Shown: positions 15,311 to 28,080 of the stretch, in pieces
Numbering within the stretch: position 1 is the stretch's first letter
How the letters are laid out: every line of letters begins with the position of its first letter
NCBI RefSeq assembly: GCF_001942405.1
Contig: NZ_MKKA01000060.1
Location: 96,605 to 160,604 of the forward strand
Direction: 5' to 3'
Source of the DNA: Ornithinimicrobium sp. CNJ-824
GTDB taxonomy: Bacteria; Actinomycetota; Actinomycetes; Actinomycetales; Dermatophilaceae
Length of the DNA stretch: 64,000 nt
The notes under the pieces: generated by a model
Databases searched by the model: none
Seen by the model: only the letters and a program-made list of their open reading frames with translations
What the model was told of the DNA's origin: nothing
Program-made: the position numbers and the translations under genes

Positions 15311-16522
15311 ATGCGCTCGATCGCAGAGCTGACCGAGCAGCTGGGCGGCCTGGCCGGCCGCACCGTCCTGGTCCGCAGCGACCTCAACGTCCCCCTGGAC
15401 GGCGGGCGGATCACCGACGACGGCCGGGTGCGCGCCTCGGTGCCCACCATCGAGGAGCTGGCCTCGGCCGGCGCCCGGGTCGTGGTCACCGCCCATCTGG
15501 GGCGGCCCAAGGGGGCGCCGGAGGCCCGGTTCTCGCTGCGGCCCGTGGCCGACCGGCTCGGCGAGCTCCTCGGACGTCCGGTGACCTTCGTCGAGGAGAC
15601 GGTGGGGCCCACGGCCCGCGCGGCGGTCGAGGCCATGTCCGACGGCGACGTGGTCGTCCTCGAGAACCTCCGGTTCAACCCCGGGGAGACGGCCAAGGCG
15701 GACGAGGACCGGGCGCAGTTCGCCCAGGAGCTCGCCGCCCTGGCCGACGCCTTCGTCTCCGACGGGTTCGGGGTGGTGCACCGGGCCCAGGCGTCCGTCT
15801 ACGACGTCGCCCGCCTCCTGCCGCACGCGGCGGGCGGCCTGGTCCGCTCGGAGGTCGAGGTCATGCGCACGCTGCGGGAGGACCCCCAGCGTCCCTACGC
15901 CGTGATCCTCGGCGGGGCCAAGGTCAGCGACAAGCTCGGCGTCATCGAGTCCCTCATCACGGTGGCCGACCGGCTCCTCGTCGGCGGCGGCATGGTGTTC
16001 ACGTTCCTCAAGGCCCAGGGCCACGAGGTCGGGACCAGCCTCCTGGAGGAGGACCAGGTCGACACCGTCAGGGGCTACCTGGAGACGGCCGCCCAGCAGG
16101 GGGTGGAGATCGTGCTGCCGACGGACGTCGTCGTCGCCGACTCCTTCTCGGCCGACGCGGCGCACGAGGTCGTGGCGGCCGACGCCATCCCCGCGGACCG
16201 GATGGGCCTGGACATCGGGCCCCGCTCCGAGGAGCTCTTCGCCGAGAAGCTCGCCGACGCCCGCACCATCTTCTGGAACGGCCCGATGGGCGCCTTCGAG
16301 ATGGAGCCGTTCGCCTCCGGCACCAGGGCCGTGGCCCAGGTGCTCGTCGAACGGACCCGCGAGGGTGCCATGACGGTCGTCGGCGGCGGCGACAGCGCCG
16401 CCGCGGTGCGTGACTTCGGGCACGCCGACTCCGACTTCGGGCACATCTCCACCGGTGGTGGGGCCAGCCTGGAGTACCTCGAGGGCAGGCAGCTGCCCGG
16501 ACTCACCGTGCTGGAGGACTGA
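15311..16522 (+). CDS. pgk: phosphoglycerate kinase
   Basis: 403-residue enzyme making ATP from 1,3-bisphosphoglycerate. Shows the substrate-binding RSDLNVPLD near the N-terminus, [18 protein letters not shown] in the hinge region, [10 protein letters not shown] and the nucleotide-binding [11 protein letters not shown]. One local difference from most homologues is [10 protein letters not shown], where DAFGTAHRAHAS is common. ATG 15311 follows gap by 6 bases; its stop overlaps the tpiA ATG by one base. Confidence 0.97.
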   Translation: MRSIAELTEQLGGLAGRTVLVRSDLNVPLDGGRITDDGRVRASVPTIEELASAGARVVVTAHLGRPKGAPEARFSLRPVADRLGELLGRPVTFVEETVGPTARAAVEAMSDGDVVVLENLRFNPGETAKADEDRAQFAQELAALADAFVSDGFGVVHRAQASVYDVARLLPHAAGGLVRSEVEVMRTLREDPQRPYAVILGGAKVSDKLGVIESLITVADRLLVGGGMVFTFLKAQGHEVGTSLLEEDQVDTVRGYLETAAQQGVEIVLPTDVVVADSFSADAAHEVVAADAIPADRMGLDIGPRSEELFAEKLADARTIFWNGPMGAFEMEPFASGTRAVAQVLVERTREGAMTVVGGGDSAAAVRDFGHADSDFGHISTGGGASLEYLEGRQLPGLTVLED

Positions 16523-17331
16523 TGGCTGGATCGACGGGCACACCCCGCACGCCCCTGATGGCGGGCAACTGGAAGATGAACCTGGACCACCTCCAGGCCA
16601 CCCACCTGGTGCAGAAGCTGGACTGGACGCTGCGCGACGCCAAGCACGACTTCTCGGCCGTCGAGGTCGTCGTGCTGCCGCCCTTCACCGACCTGCGCTC
16701 GGTGCAGACGCTGGTGCAGGGCGACAAGCTGGCCCTCGGCTACGGCGGGCAGGACCTGTCCCAGCACGACGAGGGGGCCTACACCGGCGAGATCTCCGGG
16801 GCCTTCCTGGCCAAGCTGGGCTGCACGTACGTCGTCGTCGGGCACAGCGAACGGCGGGAGCACCACGCCGAGACCGACGAGCTCGTGGGGGCGAAGGTGC
16901 GCGCCGCGCTGCGGCACGGGCTGACCCCCGTCCTGTGCGTCGGCGAGCCGCTGGAGGTCCGGCAGGCCGAGGGGCACGTGGCCCACGTGGTCACCCAGCT
17001 GCGTGCCGCCCTGGAGGGCCTGGACGGCGAGCAGGTCGCTCGGGTCGTGGTGGCCTACGAGCCGGTCTGGGCCATCGGCACCGGCGAGGTGGCCACCCCC
17101 GCCGACGCCCAGGAGGTCTGCGCCGCCGTCCGGGCCACCGTGGGCGAGCTGGCGGGCACGGACGTGGCTGCCGGCCTCCGGGTGCTCTACGGCGGCTCGG
17201 TCAAGCCGGGCAACGTCGCGGAGATCATGGCCCAGGAGGACGTCGACGGTGCCCTCGTCGGCGGGGCCTCCCTGTCGGTCGAGGACTTCGCGGCGATCTG
17301 CCGCTACCGCGACCACGTCGGCACCGCCTGA
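16522..17331 (+). CDS. tpiA: triosephosphate isomerase
   Basis: 269-residue TIM barrel interconverting dihydroxyacetone phosphate and glyceraldehyde-3-phosphate. Contains AGNWKMN, the catalytic His in VVGHSERRE, catalytic Glu in [14 protein letters not shown], and the phosphate loop [15 protein letters not shown] junction with pgk. Last gene of the glycolytic operon; a strong hairpin lies 58 bases downstream. Confidence 0.98.
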   Translation: MAGSTGTPRTPLMAGNWKMNLDHLQATHLVQKLDWTLRDAKHDFSAVEVVVLPPFTDLRSVQTLVQGDKLALGYGGQDLSQHDEGAYTGEISGAFLAKLGCTYVVVGHSERREHHAETDELVGAKVRAALRHGLTPVLCVGEPLEVRQAEGHVAHVVTQLRAALEGLDGEQVARVVVAYEPVWAIGTGEVATPADAQEVCAAVRATVGELAGTDVAAGLRVLYGGSVKPGNVAEIMAQEDVDGALVGGASLSVEDFAAICRYRDHVGTA

Positions 17332-17378
17332 CCCTCCGCGGCGCCCGCTCGGCTTCGTCCTGCGGGCTCCTGCTGGGT

Positions 17379-17384
17379 TAGGCT
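17379..17384 (+). promoter_or_regulatory. putative -10 box of secG
   Basis: TAGGCT at 17379-17384 with a weak TTCGTC at 17354-17359, 19 bases upstream. If used, transcription would begin near 17391, inside the first bases of the adjacent hairpin. Confidence 0.3.
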
Positions 17385-17388
17385 GTCG

Positions 17389-17417
17389 GACGCCCGGGAC
17401 CCGTGGTCCCGGGCGTC
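17389..17417 (+). terminator. 13-bp perfect hairpin between tpiA and secG
   Basis: GACGCCCGGGACC, a 3-base loop CGT, and GGTCCCGGGCGTC form a perfect stem. It is followed by a pyrimidine-rich stretch (TGTCCCCTTCCC) but not a T tract. Likely terminates the gap-pgk-tpiA transcript; it may also form at the very 5' end of the secG transcript. Confidence 0.6.
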
Positions 17418-17457
17418 TGTCCCCTTCCCTCCCAACGTCTGTCGAGGTGTGCACCGC

Positions 17458-17700
17458 GTGGAGTACGTGCGCTGGTTCCTGAACGGGCTGCTGGTCGTCA
17501 CCAGCGCCTTCCTGGTCCTGCTCATCCTCATGCACAAGGGGCGCGGCGGCGGGATGTCCGACATGTTCGGCGGCGGGATGAGCAGCAGCCTCGGGGGGTC
17601 GTCGGTCGCCGAACGCAACCTCAACCGGATCACGATCGCGGTCGCCGTCGTGTGGACGGCCGTCGTCGTGGCCATCGGGCTGCTCATCAGCTACGGCTGA
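17458..17700 (+). CDS. secG: preprotein translocase subunit SecG
   Basis: 80-residue integral membrane subunit of the SecYEG channel. Two hydrophobic helices (about residues 8-24 and 60-78) flank the conserved cytoplasmic loop HKGRGGGMSDMFGGG and SVAERNLNRIT. GTG 17458 (VEYVRWFL) matches the family start; GTG 17449 in the same frame is an alternative but leaves only one base after GAGG. Position after tpiA is usual for actinobacteria. Confidence 0.92.
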   Translation: MEYVRWFLNGLLVVTSAFLVLLILMHKGRGGGMSDMFGGGMSSSLGGSSVAERNLNRITIAVAVVWTAVVVAIGLLISYG

Positions 17701-17838
17701 GCCGCCACCCTGGTGTCGCACCGGCACCGCAGGTTACTCTCTACCCCCGGGCCGCACGCGTCCCACTCGGGTGTTCCGGCCGCTCGCCCCGAGCCGCCGG
17801 CCCGGTCCGGCACGGCACGGCACGAGGAGAGGCACCCG

Positions 17839-18195
17839 ATGGTCGGCAACAACGCGATCCGTGGCAGCAGGGTCGGTTCCGGTCCGATGGGGGAGAGCGA
17901 GCGCGGCGACGCCGCCCCCCGGACCGTCGTCAGCTACTGGTGCGCGCGGGGTCATGAGACCCGACCCAGCTTCGCGCGGGACGGTGAGGTCGACGTCCCG
18001 GACACGTGGGACTGTCCCCGCTGCGGGCTGCCCGCCGGCACCGATCGGGAGAACCCGCCCCAGGCCCCACGCAACGAGCCCTACAAGACCCACCTGGCCT
18101 ACGTCAAGGAACGGCGCAGCGACCAGGACGGCGCCACGCTGCTGGAGGAGGCCCTCAGGGCCATGCGCGAGCGGGGGGTCGGCGGGGGCTCCTGA
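17839..18195 (+). CDS. rbpA: RNA polymerase-binding protein RbpA
   Basis: 118-residue actinobacterial transcription factor that binds the primary sigma factor and RNA polymerase and stabilises the open complex. N-terminal AIRGSRVGS is the RbpA signature that contacts promoter DNA and polymerase; the central barrel has CARGHE and CPRCG cysteines, as in zinc-binding members; the sigma-interaction domain is at the C-terminus (KTHLAYVKERRS ... EEALRAMRER). ATG 17839 has AGGAGAGG upstream. A TACTCT -10-like box at 17735-17740 would give a leader of about 90 bases. Confidence 0.92.
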   Translation: MVGNNAIRGSRVGSGPMGESERGDAAPRTVVSYWCARGHETRPSFARDGEVDVPDTWDCPRCGLPAGTDRENPPQAPRNEPYKTHLAYVKERRSDQDGATLLEEALRAMRERGVGGGS

Positions 18196-18243
18196 GGTCC
18201 CCCGTCGGTCCGGCCGCCCGTCAGCCCCGGGTCAGGCGTCCCA

Positions 18244-19034
18244 TCAACCCCGGTCCGGCGGGTCGTCGACCCGGGCGGCCGCGGCCTCGTCGAGCCACCA
18301 GACGGTCTCCTGGCGGCCGTGCACGCACGAGGCGGGCAGGTCGCGGTCGTCGGTGGCCGCCACGGACGCGGCGACGGCCTGCGCCTTGTCCTCGCCGGCC
18401 ACGACGAGCCAGACGGCCTGGGCGGCGTTGATCACCGGCAGGGTCAGGCTCACCCGTAGCGGCGGCGGCTTGGGGGAGTCGTGCACGGCGGTGGTGGCGG
18501 GGGCGACCAGGTCCAGCTCGCTGCGCCCCGGGAAGAGCGAGGCCACGTGGGCGTCCGGTCCGACCCCGAGGAGCAGCACGTCCAGCGAGGGGGCCGGGTC
18601 CGGTGCCTGCGCCCACCGGGCCAGCTCCGCGGCATACCGGGCGACCGCGGTCTCCAGCCGGGCCGGGTCGCTGCCGCCGGGCACCCGGTGGGTGTGCCTG
18701 ACGAGGACGGGAAGGTCCCGCAGGCCGGCCTCGTCGGCCTGGGCGTCGTTGCGGTCCGGGTCGCCGGCCGGCAGGTAGCGCTCGTCGCCCCACCACAGGT
18801 GCACCTTGCGCCAGGCGCTCCGGTCCAGCTCGCCGTCCCGGGCCAGCGCGGCCAGCGCGGCGACCGTGGCCCCACCCATCGACCCGCCCGTCAGACCGAC
18901 GTGGGCCACGCCCCGGTCGGCCACGACCTCCTCGACCCGTCGTGCCAGCGCCGCGGCGACGCGCCGGCGAGGGCGGTGCCGTCCGCGTGGATGCGCAGGT
19001 CGGCACGCGTGGCCTCGGTGAGCCGGTGCTCCAC
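18244..19034 (-). CDS. pgl: 6-phosphogluconolactonase (frame broken near 18961)
   Basis: Hydrolyses 6-phosphogluconolactone in the oxidative pentose phosphate pathway. The body is clear: LTGGSMGG, KVHLWWGDERYLP, DVLLLGVGPDAHVASLFPG, DDSPKPPP-like DSPKPPPLRVSLTLP. The N-terminus (TRADLRIHADGTALAGA) is in a different frame from the rest; one added base near 18961 (GCG GTC GCC) joins them. I place the start at GTG 19034, 5 bases after GGAGG, but no stop codon separates it from opcA in any frame, so a fused OpcA-Pgl protein is possible. Confidence 0.82.
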
Positions 19035-20100
19035 GTGGGCCTCCAGGTCGTCGGTGCCGGCCGGGGCGGGCGGCCGGTCCGCCAGCCGGTCGCTGCCGAG
19101 GCGGTCCCGCCCGGCCGGGTCGACCTGCGCCGGGCCCTCGGGGACGTCGCCGCGGCGCACGGCCTCCGTGCGGGACCCGCCGCTGCGCACCCGGGGCAGC
19201 CCGTCGCACAGGGCCGCGGCGTAGACCTCGTCGGCGTCGAGCCGGCGCAGCTCGTCGGCCAGCGCCTCGGCCGGGGTGGGCGTGTGCAGCGCGACGAGCC
19301 GGGGCAGGCTCCCCACGCGGGAGAGGGTGGCGGTGTCCGCGCCGTCGTCGGTGCGGACCAGGTCCACGGGTCCGGAGTCCCGGTCGAGCCGGACGCTGAC
19401 CAGGCCGGTGCCGGCCGCGCTGCGCGCACGGGCGACGGGGCAGCGCAACGCGTGGGCCAGCCAGCCGGCCAGCAGGTCGGCCCCCGGGTGCTGCCGCTCG
19501 GCCGTGACGGTGGCGGCGGTCACCGGCTCGAACGGCGCGGACTCCAGCGAGGAGGCCAGCAGCGCCCGCCAGCGGGTGATCCGGGTCCACGCCAGGTCGG
19601 TGTCGCCCGGGGCGTAGTGCCGGGCCCGCCGCCGCAGCTCGGTGGACGGACGGTCCGCCGCCAGGCGTCGGTGATCCGTCGGTGCGCCATCCGGCCCAGG
19701 TCGTCCCCGGCGACGTCCGCCGCGCGCCGCCGGGCCACCAGGTGACGACGGGGGAGTCGGGCAGCAGCAGCGGGGTCACGACGGCGTCCTCGTGCCGGGT
19801 CAGGTCGCCGTAGAGCCGCAGGACCACGATCTCGCTGGCGCCGGCGTCCCCACCCACCCGGATCTGGCCGTCGAGCCGCCCGCGCCCGCGGGCGTTGCCG
19901 CGGACGAGCACGATGATCCGGGCCGGGTGCTGCCGGGTCGCGTCGTTGGCCGTGCGGACCGCGTCGTCGGCGCCGTCCTCGTCGACGCTGACGACGAGGG
20001 TCAGCACCCGGCCCATCGCCATGGCGCCCACCCCGTCGCGCAGGCGCAGCAGCTCCTTGACCACCTCGCGGGTGGACGTGCTGGGCAGGTCGCGGATCAC
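19035..20100 (-). CDS. opcA: glucose-6-phosphate dehydrogenase assembly protein OpcA (two frame breaks)
   Basis: OpcA is needed for glucose-6-phosphate dehydrogenase activity in actinobacteria and cyanobacteria. N-terminus MIRDLPSTSTREVVKELLRL and the VVTWWPGGA segment are typical; the middle is split between three frames. One extra C near 19725 restores GAPADVAGDDLGRMAHRRITDA, and one near 19662 restores the following DTDLAWTRITRWRALLASSLE. After that the frame continues into pgl with no stop. GTG 20100 is in a GTGA overlap with zwf. Breaks are attributed to missed bases. Confidence 0.85.
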
Positions 20101-21647
20101 GGCAGCCTCCAGGTGCGCCCGTCACGGGCCATCAGCTCGTGGGCGGAGTCCGGCCCCCACGTCCCGGCCGCGTAGTCCGGCGGGGGCGTCCCGGCGCGGG
20201 CCCAGTGCTCGATGACGGGGTCGAGGATCTTCCAGGACAGCTCGACCTCCTCGTGACGCGGGAAGAGCGGGGGCTCACCCAGGAGGACGTCGAGGATGAG
20301 ACGTTCGTAGGCCTCGGGGCTGGACTCGGTGAAGGAGGCGCCGTAGCCGAAGTCCATCGTCACGTCCCGGACCTCCATCTGGCTGCCCGGCACCTTGGAG
20401 CCGAACCGCATGGTGACCCCCTCGTCCGGCTGGACCCGGATGACGACGGCGTTCTGACCGAGCTCCTCGGTGGCGGTGTCCGTGAACGGCAGGTGGGGGG
20501 CCCGCTTGAGGACCACCGCGATCTCGGTGACGCGTTTGCCCAGCCTCTTGCCGGCCCGCAGGTAGAAGGGGACCCCCGCCCACCGGCGGGTGTGCACCCC
20601 GAGCCGGACCGCGGCATACGTCTCGGTGGTGGAGCCGGGGTCGACCCCGTCCTCGTCCAGGTAGCCCGGCACGCGGACGTCGCCCTGCCACCCCTCGGCG
20701 TAGCGACCACGGGCGGTGGCCTCGTCGAGGTCGTCGGGCAGCCGCACGGAGGCCAGCACCTTCTCCTTCTCGGCCCGGACCGCGTCGGCGGTGAACGCCA
20801 CGGGCGGCTCCATGGCGGTGAGCGCGAGCAGCTGGAGCAGATGGTTCTGGATGACGTCCCGGGCCGCGCCGACCTCGTCGTAGTAGCCGGCCCGGCCGCC
20901 GATGCCGATGTCCTCGGCCATGGTGATCTGCACGTGGTCGACGTAGTGGCTGTTCCAGATCGGCTCGAACATCTGGTTGGCGAACCGCAGGGCCAGCAGG
21001 TTCTGGACGGTCTCCTTGCCCAGGTAGTGGTCGATGCGGAAGACCGAGTCCGGGGGGAAGACGCCCTCGACGATGGCGTTGAGCTCCTGGGCGCTCTCCA
21101 GGCCGTGCCCGAAGGGCTTCTCGATCACCACGCGCCGCCAGGTGCCCGGCCGGGGGTCGGACAGCCCGCTGGCCTGCAGGCGTTCGCACACCGGCGCGAA
21201 CCACGCCGGGGGGATCGACAGGTAGAACGCGTGGTTGCCGCCCGTGCCCCGGCGGTCGTCCAGCTCGCGCACGGTCCGGGCGAGCAGGTCGAAGGCGTCC
21301 GGGTCGTCGAAGGCGCCCGGGACGAACCGGAACCCCTCGGCGAGGGAGCGCCACACCTCCTCGCGGAACTCGGTGCGGGCGTGCGCCCGCACCGAGTCGT
21401 GCACCACCTTGGCGAAGTCCTGGTCGGCCCACTCCCGGCGGGCGAACCCGACGAGGGAGAAGCCCGGAGGCAGCAGCCCACGGTTGGCGAGGTCGTAGAT
21501 CGCCGGCATGAGCTTGGTGCGGGCCAGGTCGCCGGTGACGCCGAACATCACCATGCTGCAGGGCCCGGCGATGCGGGGCAGCCGCTTGTCGTCGGGGTGC
21601 CGCAGCGGGTTGTGCTCCGCCGTCACCGGGGCCGGGGAGTCCGGCAT
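20097..21647 (-). CDS. zwf: glucose-6-phosphate 1-dehydrogenase
   Basis: 516-residue NADP-dependent first enzyme of the oxidative pentose phosphate pathway. N-terminal dinucleotide motif GVTGDLARTKLMPAIYDLA, the substrate site RIDHYLGKETVQNLLALRF, and the EKPFGHGLESAQ motif are present. Intact frame. ATG overlaps the pgi stop (TGATG); its stop overlaps opcA. It is coupled to OpcA, its assembly partner. Confidence 0.98.
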   Translation of the reverse strand: MPDSPAPVTAEHNPLRHPDDKRLPRIAGPCSMVMFGVTGDLARTKLMPAIYDLANRGLLPPGFSLVGFARREWADQDFAKVVHDSVRAHARTEFREEVWRSLAEGFRFVPGAFDDPDAFDLLARTVRELDDRRGTGGNHAFYLSIPPAWFAPVCERLQASGLSDPRPGTWRRVVIEKPFGHGLESAQELNAIVEGVFPPDSVFRIDHYLGKETVQNLLALRFANQMFEPIWNSHYVDHVQITMAEDIGIGGRAGYYDEVGAARDVIQNHLLQLLALTAMEPPVAFTADAVRAEKEKVLASVRLPDDLDEATARGRYAEGWQGDVRVPGYLDEDGVDPGSTTETYAAVRLGVHTRRWAGVPFYLRAGKRLGKRVTEIAVVLKRAPHLPFTDTATEELGQNAVVIRVQPDEGVTMRFGSKVPGSQMEVRDVTMDFGYGASFTESSPEAYERLILDVLLGEPPLFPRHEEVELSWKILDPVIEHWARAGTPPPDYAAGTWGPDSAHELMARDGRTWRLP

Positions 21648-23349
21648 CAGCCCGCCAGGGTGCGACGCAGCTGCTCCAGCCCCTGCGCCTGGTCGGTCAG
21701 GTGCAGCCGCAGCACCGGCCGGCCGTGGTCCGCCAGCACCTGGCGTCGCCGGCGGCCTGGGCGGCGATGAACTCCCCGAAGGTGAAGTCCTTGCCGGGGA
21801 CGGGCAGGTCCTCCCGGGGCTCGCCGGTCACCTGCAGGTAGACCCCCTGGGCGGGGCCGCCCTTGTGGTACTGCCCGGTGGAGTGCAGGAAGCGCGGTCC
21901 CCAGCCGAACGTCACCGGTCGGCCGGTCCGGTCGACCAGGTCGGCCTGGGCCTCGGCGAGGTCGGCGTGCTCGATCCGGTCGAGGTAGACCATGACGGCC
22001 AGGTAGCCGGTGCTGGGGTCGAGCTGTCGCAGCAGCGCACCGACCGCGTCCGTCAGGCTCGCGGAGCCCTCGGGCAGCCAGCCCGGTCCGGCCGCGCGGA
22101 CCTCGACCGCCCCGTCGCGCAGGTCCGGTTCCACGGTCTCCCCGCCGCCGTCGGCCATGATCTGCCGGGCGGCGTCCTTGGCGCTCTCCACGTCCGGCTG
22201 GTCGAAGGGGTTGATGTCCAGCAGGGAGCCGGCCACCGCGGTGGCCACCTCCCACAGGAGCAGCTGGGCACCGAGCGGCCCGGCAACGGCGACGCGTGAA
22301 CCGGTGCTCACGCCGGCGCCCTCCTCGGAGGTGGCGCCGGTACCGGTGGCGGAGTGGTCCTCGTCCTCCTCGTCGTCGTCGCCGGTGAGGTCGAGCTCGA
22401 CCTCGTCGGCCGGCACGAGCGCGACCACCGTGCAGTCGGCGGTCTCCCGCAGCCCCTGGGCCGGGGGCCGGCCGGGCGGCGTCACGACGGGGAGGATCCC
22501 GGTGCCCTCCTTGCCCGTGGACTCGGCGATCAGCTGCTCGGCCCAGTCGGCCAGTCCCACGATGCCCGAGCCGCCGTCCGCGAAGAGCAGCTTGTCACGC
22601 AGCGGCTCGGTGCCGCCGAGCGCGGCACCCAGCCGCAGGCCCGGGTTGCCGAGGTCGTCGTCGGCGAGCAGGTCGGCGACCTCCTCGGCCTCGTCGAGCA
22701 GCGACCCCACGTCCACCCCGGCCAGGCCGGAGGGGACCAGGCCGAAGGCGGTGAGGGCCGAGTAGCGCCCGCCGACGTCCGGGTCGGCGTTGACGACCCG
22801 GTAGCCCTCCGCGCGGGACTGCTCGTCCAGGGGGCTCCCGGGGTCGGTGACCACGACGATCCGCTCGGTGGGGTCGATGCCGGCGTCGGTGAACGCCTGC
22901 ACGAACGCCCGTCGCTGCGAGTCGGTCTCCAGGGTGGAGCCCGACTTGGAGGAGACGACGACGGCGGTGCGCCGGAGGTCGGTCCCGACCGCCGAGCGGA
23001 CCATGTCCGGGTCCGAGGTGTCCAGCACGACGAGGGGCACGCCGGCGGTCGCGCAGATGACCTCGGGGGCCAGCGAGGAGCCGCCCATGCCGCACAGGAC
23101 GATGCGGTCGGCCCCGCGCTCGCGCAGCTGCTCCCGGAGGGCCTCGACCTCCCCGACGAGGGGTCGTGAGGAACGCGGCAGGTCGACCCAGGAGAGACGC
23201 TTGGACGCCTCCTCCTCGGCCCGCGGACCCCACAGCGTCGCGTCCTGCTCGAAGAGCCGGGAGGCGAAGCGACGCTCGACGAGACCGGCCAGGTGGCGCT
23301 CCACGGCGTCGGCGGCCGCGCCGAGAGCCTCGACGGTCAGGGCGCTCAT
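21647..23349 (-). CDS. pgi: glucose-6-phosphate isomerase (frame broken near 21744)
   Basis: Interconverts glucose- and fructose-6-phosphate. About 567 residues after correction; belongs to the divergent actinobacterial type often found in tal-pgi-zwf operons. Visible motifs: [37 protein letters not shown], and the C-terminal [17 protein letters not shown]. An acidic insertion ([14 protein letters not shown]) lies near residue 350. The last 33 residues ([15 protein letters not shown]...) are in another frame; one added C in GACGCCAGG near 21744 restores them. ATGA overlap with tal. Confidence 0.9.
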
Positions 23350-24521
23350 GCCCGGCCCGCCGCCTTGCCCAGCTCGGTGCTCACGGTCTCGAGGAGCTCG
23401 TCCCAGGAGGTGGCGAACTTGTCCACGCCCTCGGCCTCGAGCTGCTCCACGACGTCGGTGTAGTCCACGCCGACCCGGGCCAGGGCGTCGAGGACCTCCT
23501 GGGCCTCGGCGTAGGACCCGGTGACCGTGTCCCCGGTCAGCCGGCCGTGGTCCACGGTGGCCTCGAGGGTCTTGGCGGGCATCGTGTTGACCGTGTGCGG
23601 CGCCACGAGCTCGGTGACGTACATGGTGTCGGGGTAGTCCGGGTTCTTCACCCCGGTGGAGGCCCACAGGGGACGCTGCACGTTGGCCCCGTCGTCGGCC
23701 AGGTTCTGCCAGCGGGGGGTGGAGAAGACCTCCTCGAAGGCCTGGTAGGCGAGCCGTGCGTTGGCCAGCCCCGCCTTGCCGCGCAGGGCCAGCGCCTCCT
23801 CGGTGCCGATCTCCTCCAGCCGCTTGTCGATCTCGCTGTCGACCCGCGAGACGAAGAAGGAGGCCACCGAGTAGATGGGGGACAGGTCGTGGCCCCGCTC
23901 CCGGGCCTGCTCCAGCCCGGTGAGGTAGGCACTCATCACGCCGCGGTAGCGGTCCAGGCTGAAGATGAGGGTCACGTTGACGCTGATCCCCTCGGCCAGG
24001 GCCTGGCTGATCGCCGGCAGGCCCTCCACGGTCGCCGGGATCTTGATGAGCAGGTTGGGCCGGTCGATCTCGGCCCAGAGGCGGCGGGCGACCTCGACGG
24101 TGCGCGCGGTGTCCTTGGCCAGCCGCGGGTCGACCTCGATGGAGACCCGGCCGTCGAGGCCACCGGTGCGCTCGTGCACCGGGGCGAGCACGTCGCAGGC
24201 GTCCCGGACGTCGCGGGTCGTCAGCGCGAAGACGGCCTCGTCGACCGAGGACCCGGCGAGCTCGGCCACCTGGTCGCTGTAGGAGTCGCCCTCGGCCAGC
24301 GCGCTGGCGAAGATGGTCGGGTTGGTGGTCACGCCCAGGACCCCGCGGTCCACGTAGCCCTGCAGGTCGCCGTCGGCGATCATCGGGCGGTTCAGGTCGT
24401 CCAGCCACACGGACACGCCGGCCTCGGCCAGCTCGTGCAGGATGGTGCGGGACTCGCCCTGGTCGGCGGTGGCGCCCTGCTCGGGTGCCTGGGTGGGCTT
24501 GCCGTCGTCGTGGTGGCTCAT
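23346..24521 (-). CDS. tal: transaldolase
   Basis: 391-residue TIM-barrel enzyme transferring dihydroxyacetone units in the non-oxidative pentose phosphate branch. Contains [11 protein letters not shown], the Schiff-base lysine in [11 protein letters not shown], and [18 protein letters not shown] 24521 has GAGGA 5 bases upstream; GTG 24536, in a GTGA overlap with tkt, is an equally possible start adding 5 residues. Intact frame. Confidence 0.96.
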   Translation of the reverse strand: MSHHDDGKPTQAPEQGATADQGESRTILHELAEAGVSVWLDDLNRPMIADGDLQGYVDRGVLGVTTNPTIFASALAEGDSYSDQVAELAGSSVDEAVFALTTRDVRDACDVLAPVHERTGGLDGRVSIEVDPRLAKDTARTVEVARRLWAEIDRPNLLIKIPATVEGLPAISQALAEGISVNVTLIFSLDRYRGVMSAYLTGLEQARERGHDLSPIYSVASFFVSRVDSEIDKRLEEIGTEEALALRGKAGLANARLAYQAFEEVFSTPRWQNLADDGANVQRPLWASTGVKNPDYPDTMYVTELVAPHTVNTMPAKTLEATVDHGRLTGDTVTGSYAEAQEVLDALARVGVDYTDVVEQLEAEGVDKFATSWDELLETVSTELGKAAGRA

Positions 24522-24532
24522 GGTGTCCTCGC

Positions 24533-26826
<2,294 letters not shown>

Positions 26827-26894
26827 GTGTACTCCTCGGGTGGGGGTCGGACGGTCGCTGGCACCGGCCCCGGGGCCGGCGCGGCATACCCCCG

Positions 26895-26900
26895 ACCTTA
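26895..26900 (-). promoter_or_regulatory. putative -10 box of the tkt operon
   Basis: On the minus strand TAAGGT occurs at 26900-26895, about 70 bases before the tkt GTG. The divergent gene ctaB has TACCAT at 27003-27008, 51 bases before its start. Both are inferred from the TANNNT consensus only. Confidence 0.3.
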
Positions 26901-27058
26901 GCCGCTCACCTCCCGACGCGCGCCCGTTGCCGACAGTTGCCGTCGGCGCCCCCGGGGGGAGGCCCGGGGGTCGCGGGTGCCGGGCCGGGCCGGCCCACGG
27001 AGTACCATCGAGGGACGTCAGCGTCCCGTGGGGACGACGCCTGCCACCGAAGGACACC

Positions 27059-28029
27059 GTGACCACGCTCGACCCGCGCCGCGCGCCCGACGGACCCGCC
27101 GACGTCACCGTCGGCGCCGCCCGAGGACGCACGTGGCGCGACGTGGTGCGCGACTACGTGGCCCTGACCAAGCCCCGGATCATCGAGCTGCTGCTCGTGA
27201 CCACCTTCCCGGTGATGTTCCTGGCCCATCGCGGGATCCCTCCCGTGTGGCTCATCGTGGCCACCCTCGTCGGAGGCACCCTCGCGGCCGCCTCGGCCAA
27301 CGTGCTCAACTGCTACCTGGACCGGGACATCGACGCGCAGATGAACCGCACGTCCAACCGGCCGCTGGTCACCGGGACCATCAGCCCCCGGGCCTCCCTC
27401 GTCTTCGGCGGGGTCCTCGGCGTGGCCTCCGTGCTGTGGCTCGGGCTGCTCGTCAACTGGATCTCCGCCTGGCTCGGCCTGGCGGCGATCGCGCTCTACG
27501 TCGTCTTCTACACGATGATCCTCAAGCGGCGGACCAGCCAGAACATCGTCTGGGGCGGTGTCGCGGGGTGCGTGCCGGTCCTCATCGGCTGGTCGGCGGT
27601 GACCGGCTCGGTGTCCTGGGAGGCGCTGATCCTGTTCCTCGTCGTCTTCTTCTGGACGCCGCCGCACTACTGGCCGCTGTCGATGCGCTTCCGCGAGGAC
27701 TACGCCGCCGCCGGGGTGCCGATGCTCCCCGTGGTCGCCGAGGACGTGGCCGTGGGACGCAAGATCGTCGGGTACGCCTGGGTGACCGTCCTGACCTCCC
27801 TCGCCCTCGTCCCGGTCGCCCGATGGGGTGGATCTACACGGTCGTGGCCGTGGTCTCCGGCGCACTGTTCGTCGTCGAGTCGCACCGCCTGCTGGGGCGC
27901 GCGCGCCGTGGGGTCGCCGGGCCCGCGCTGGGTGCGATGCGGCTGTTCCACTACTCGATCAGCTACCTGACCCTGCTCTTCCTCGGGGTGGCCGTCGACC
28001 CCCTGCTGCACCTGCCGCTGCCGCTGTGA
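27059..28029 (+). CDS. ctaB: protoheme IX farnesyltransferase, heme O synthase (frame broken near 27820)
   Basis: Membrane prenyltransferase adding farnesyl to heme B, the first step to heme A for cytochrome c oxidase. Shows the conserved [35 protein letters not shown] (Asp-rich prenyl site) and the second motif [28 protein letters not shown]. The last three helices ([29 protein letters not shown]) are in another frame; one added C in GCCCGATGGGG near 27820 restores 323 residues. GTG start; divergent from tkt, upstream of ctaA. Confidence 0.92.
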
Positions 28030-28080
28030 CCGCCGGCCTCCCGCGCCCCGCCCCTGCCAGACCCTCGGAAGCGTGACCCG

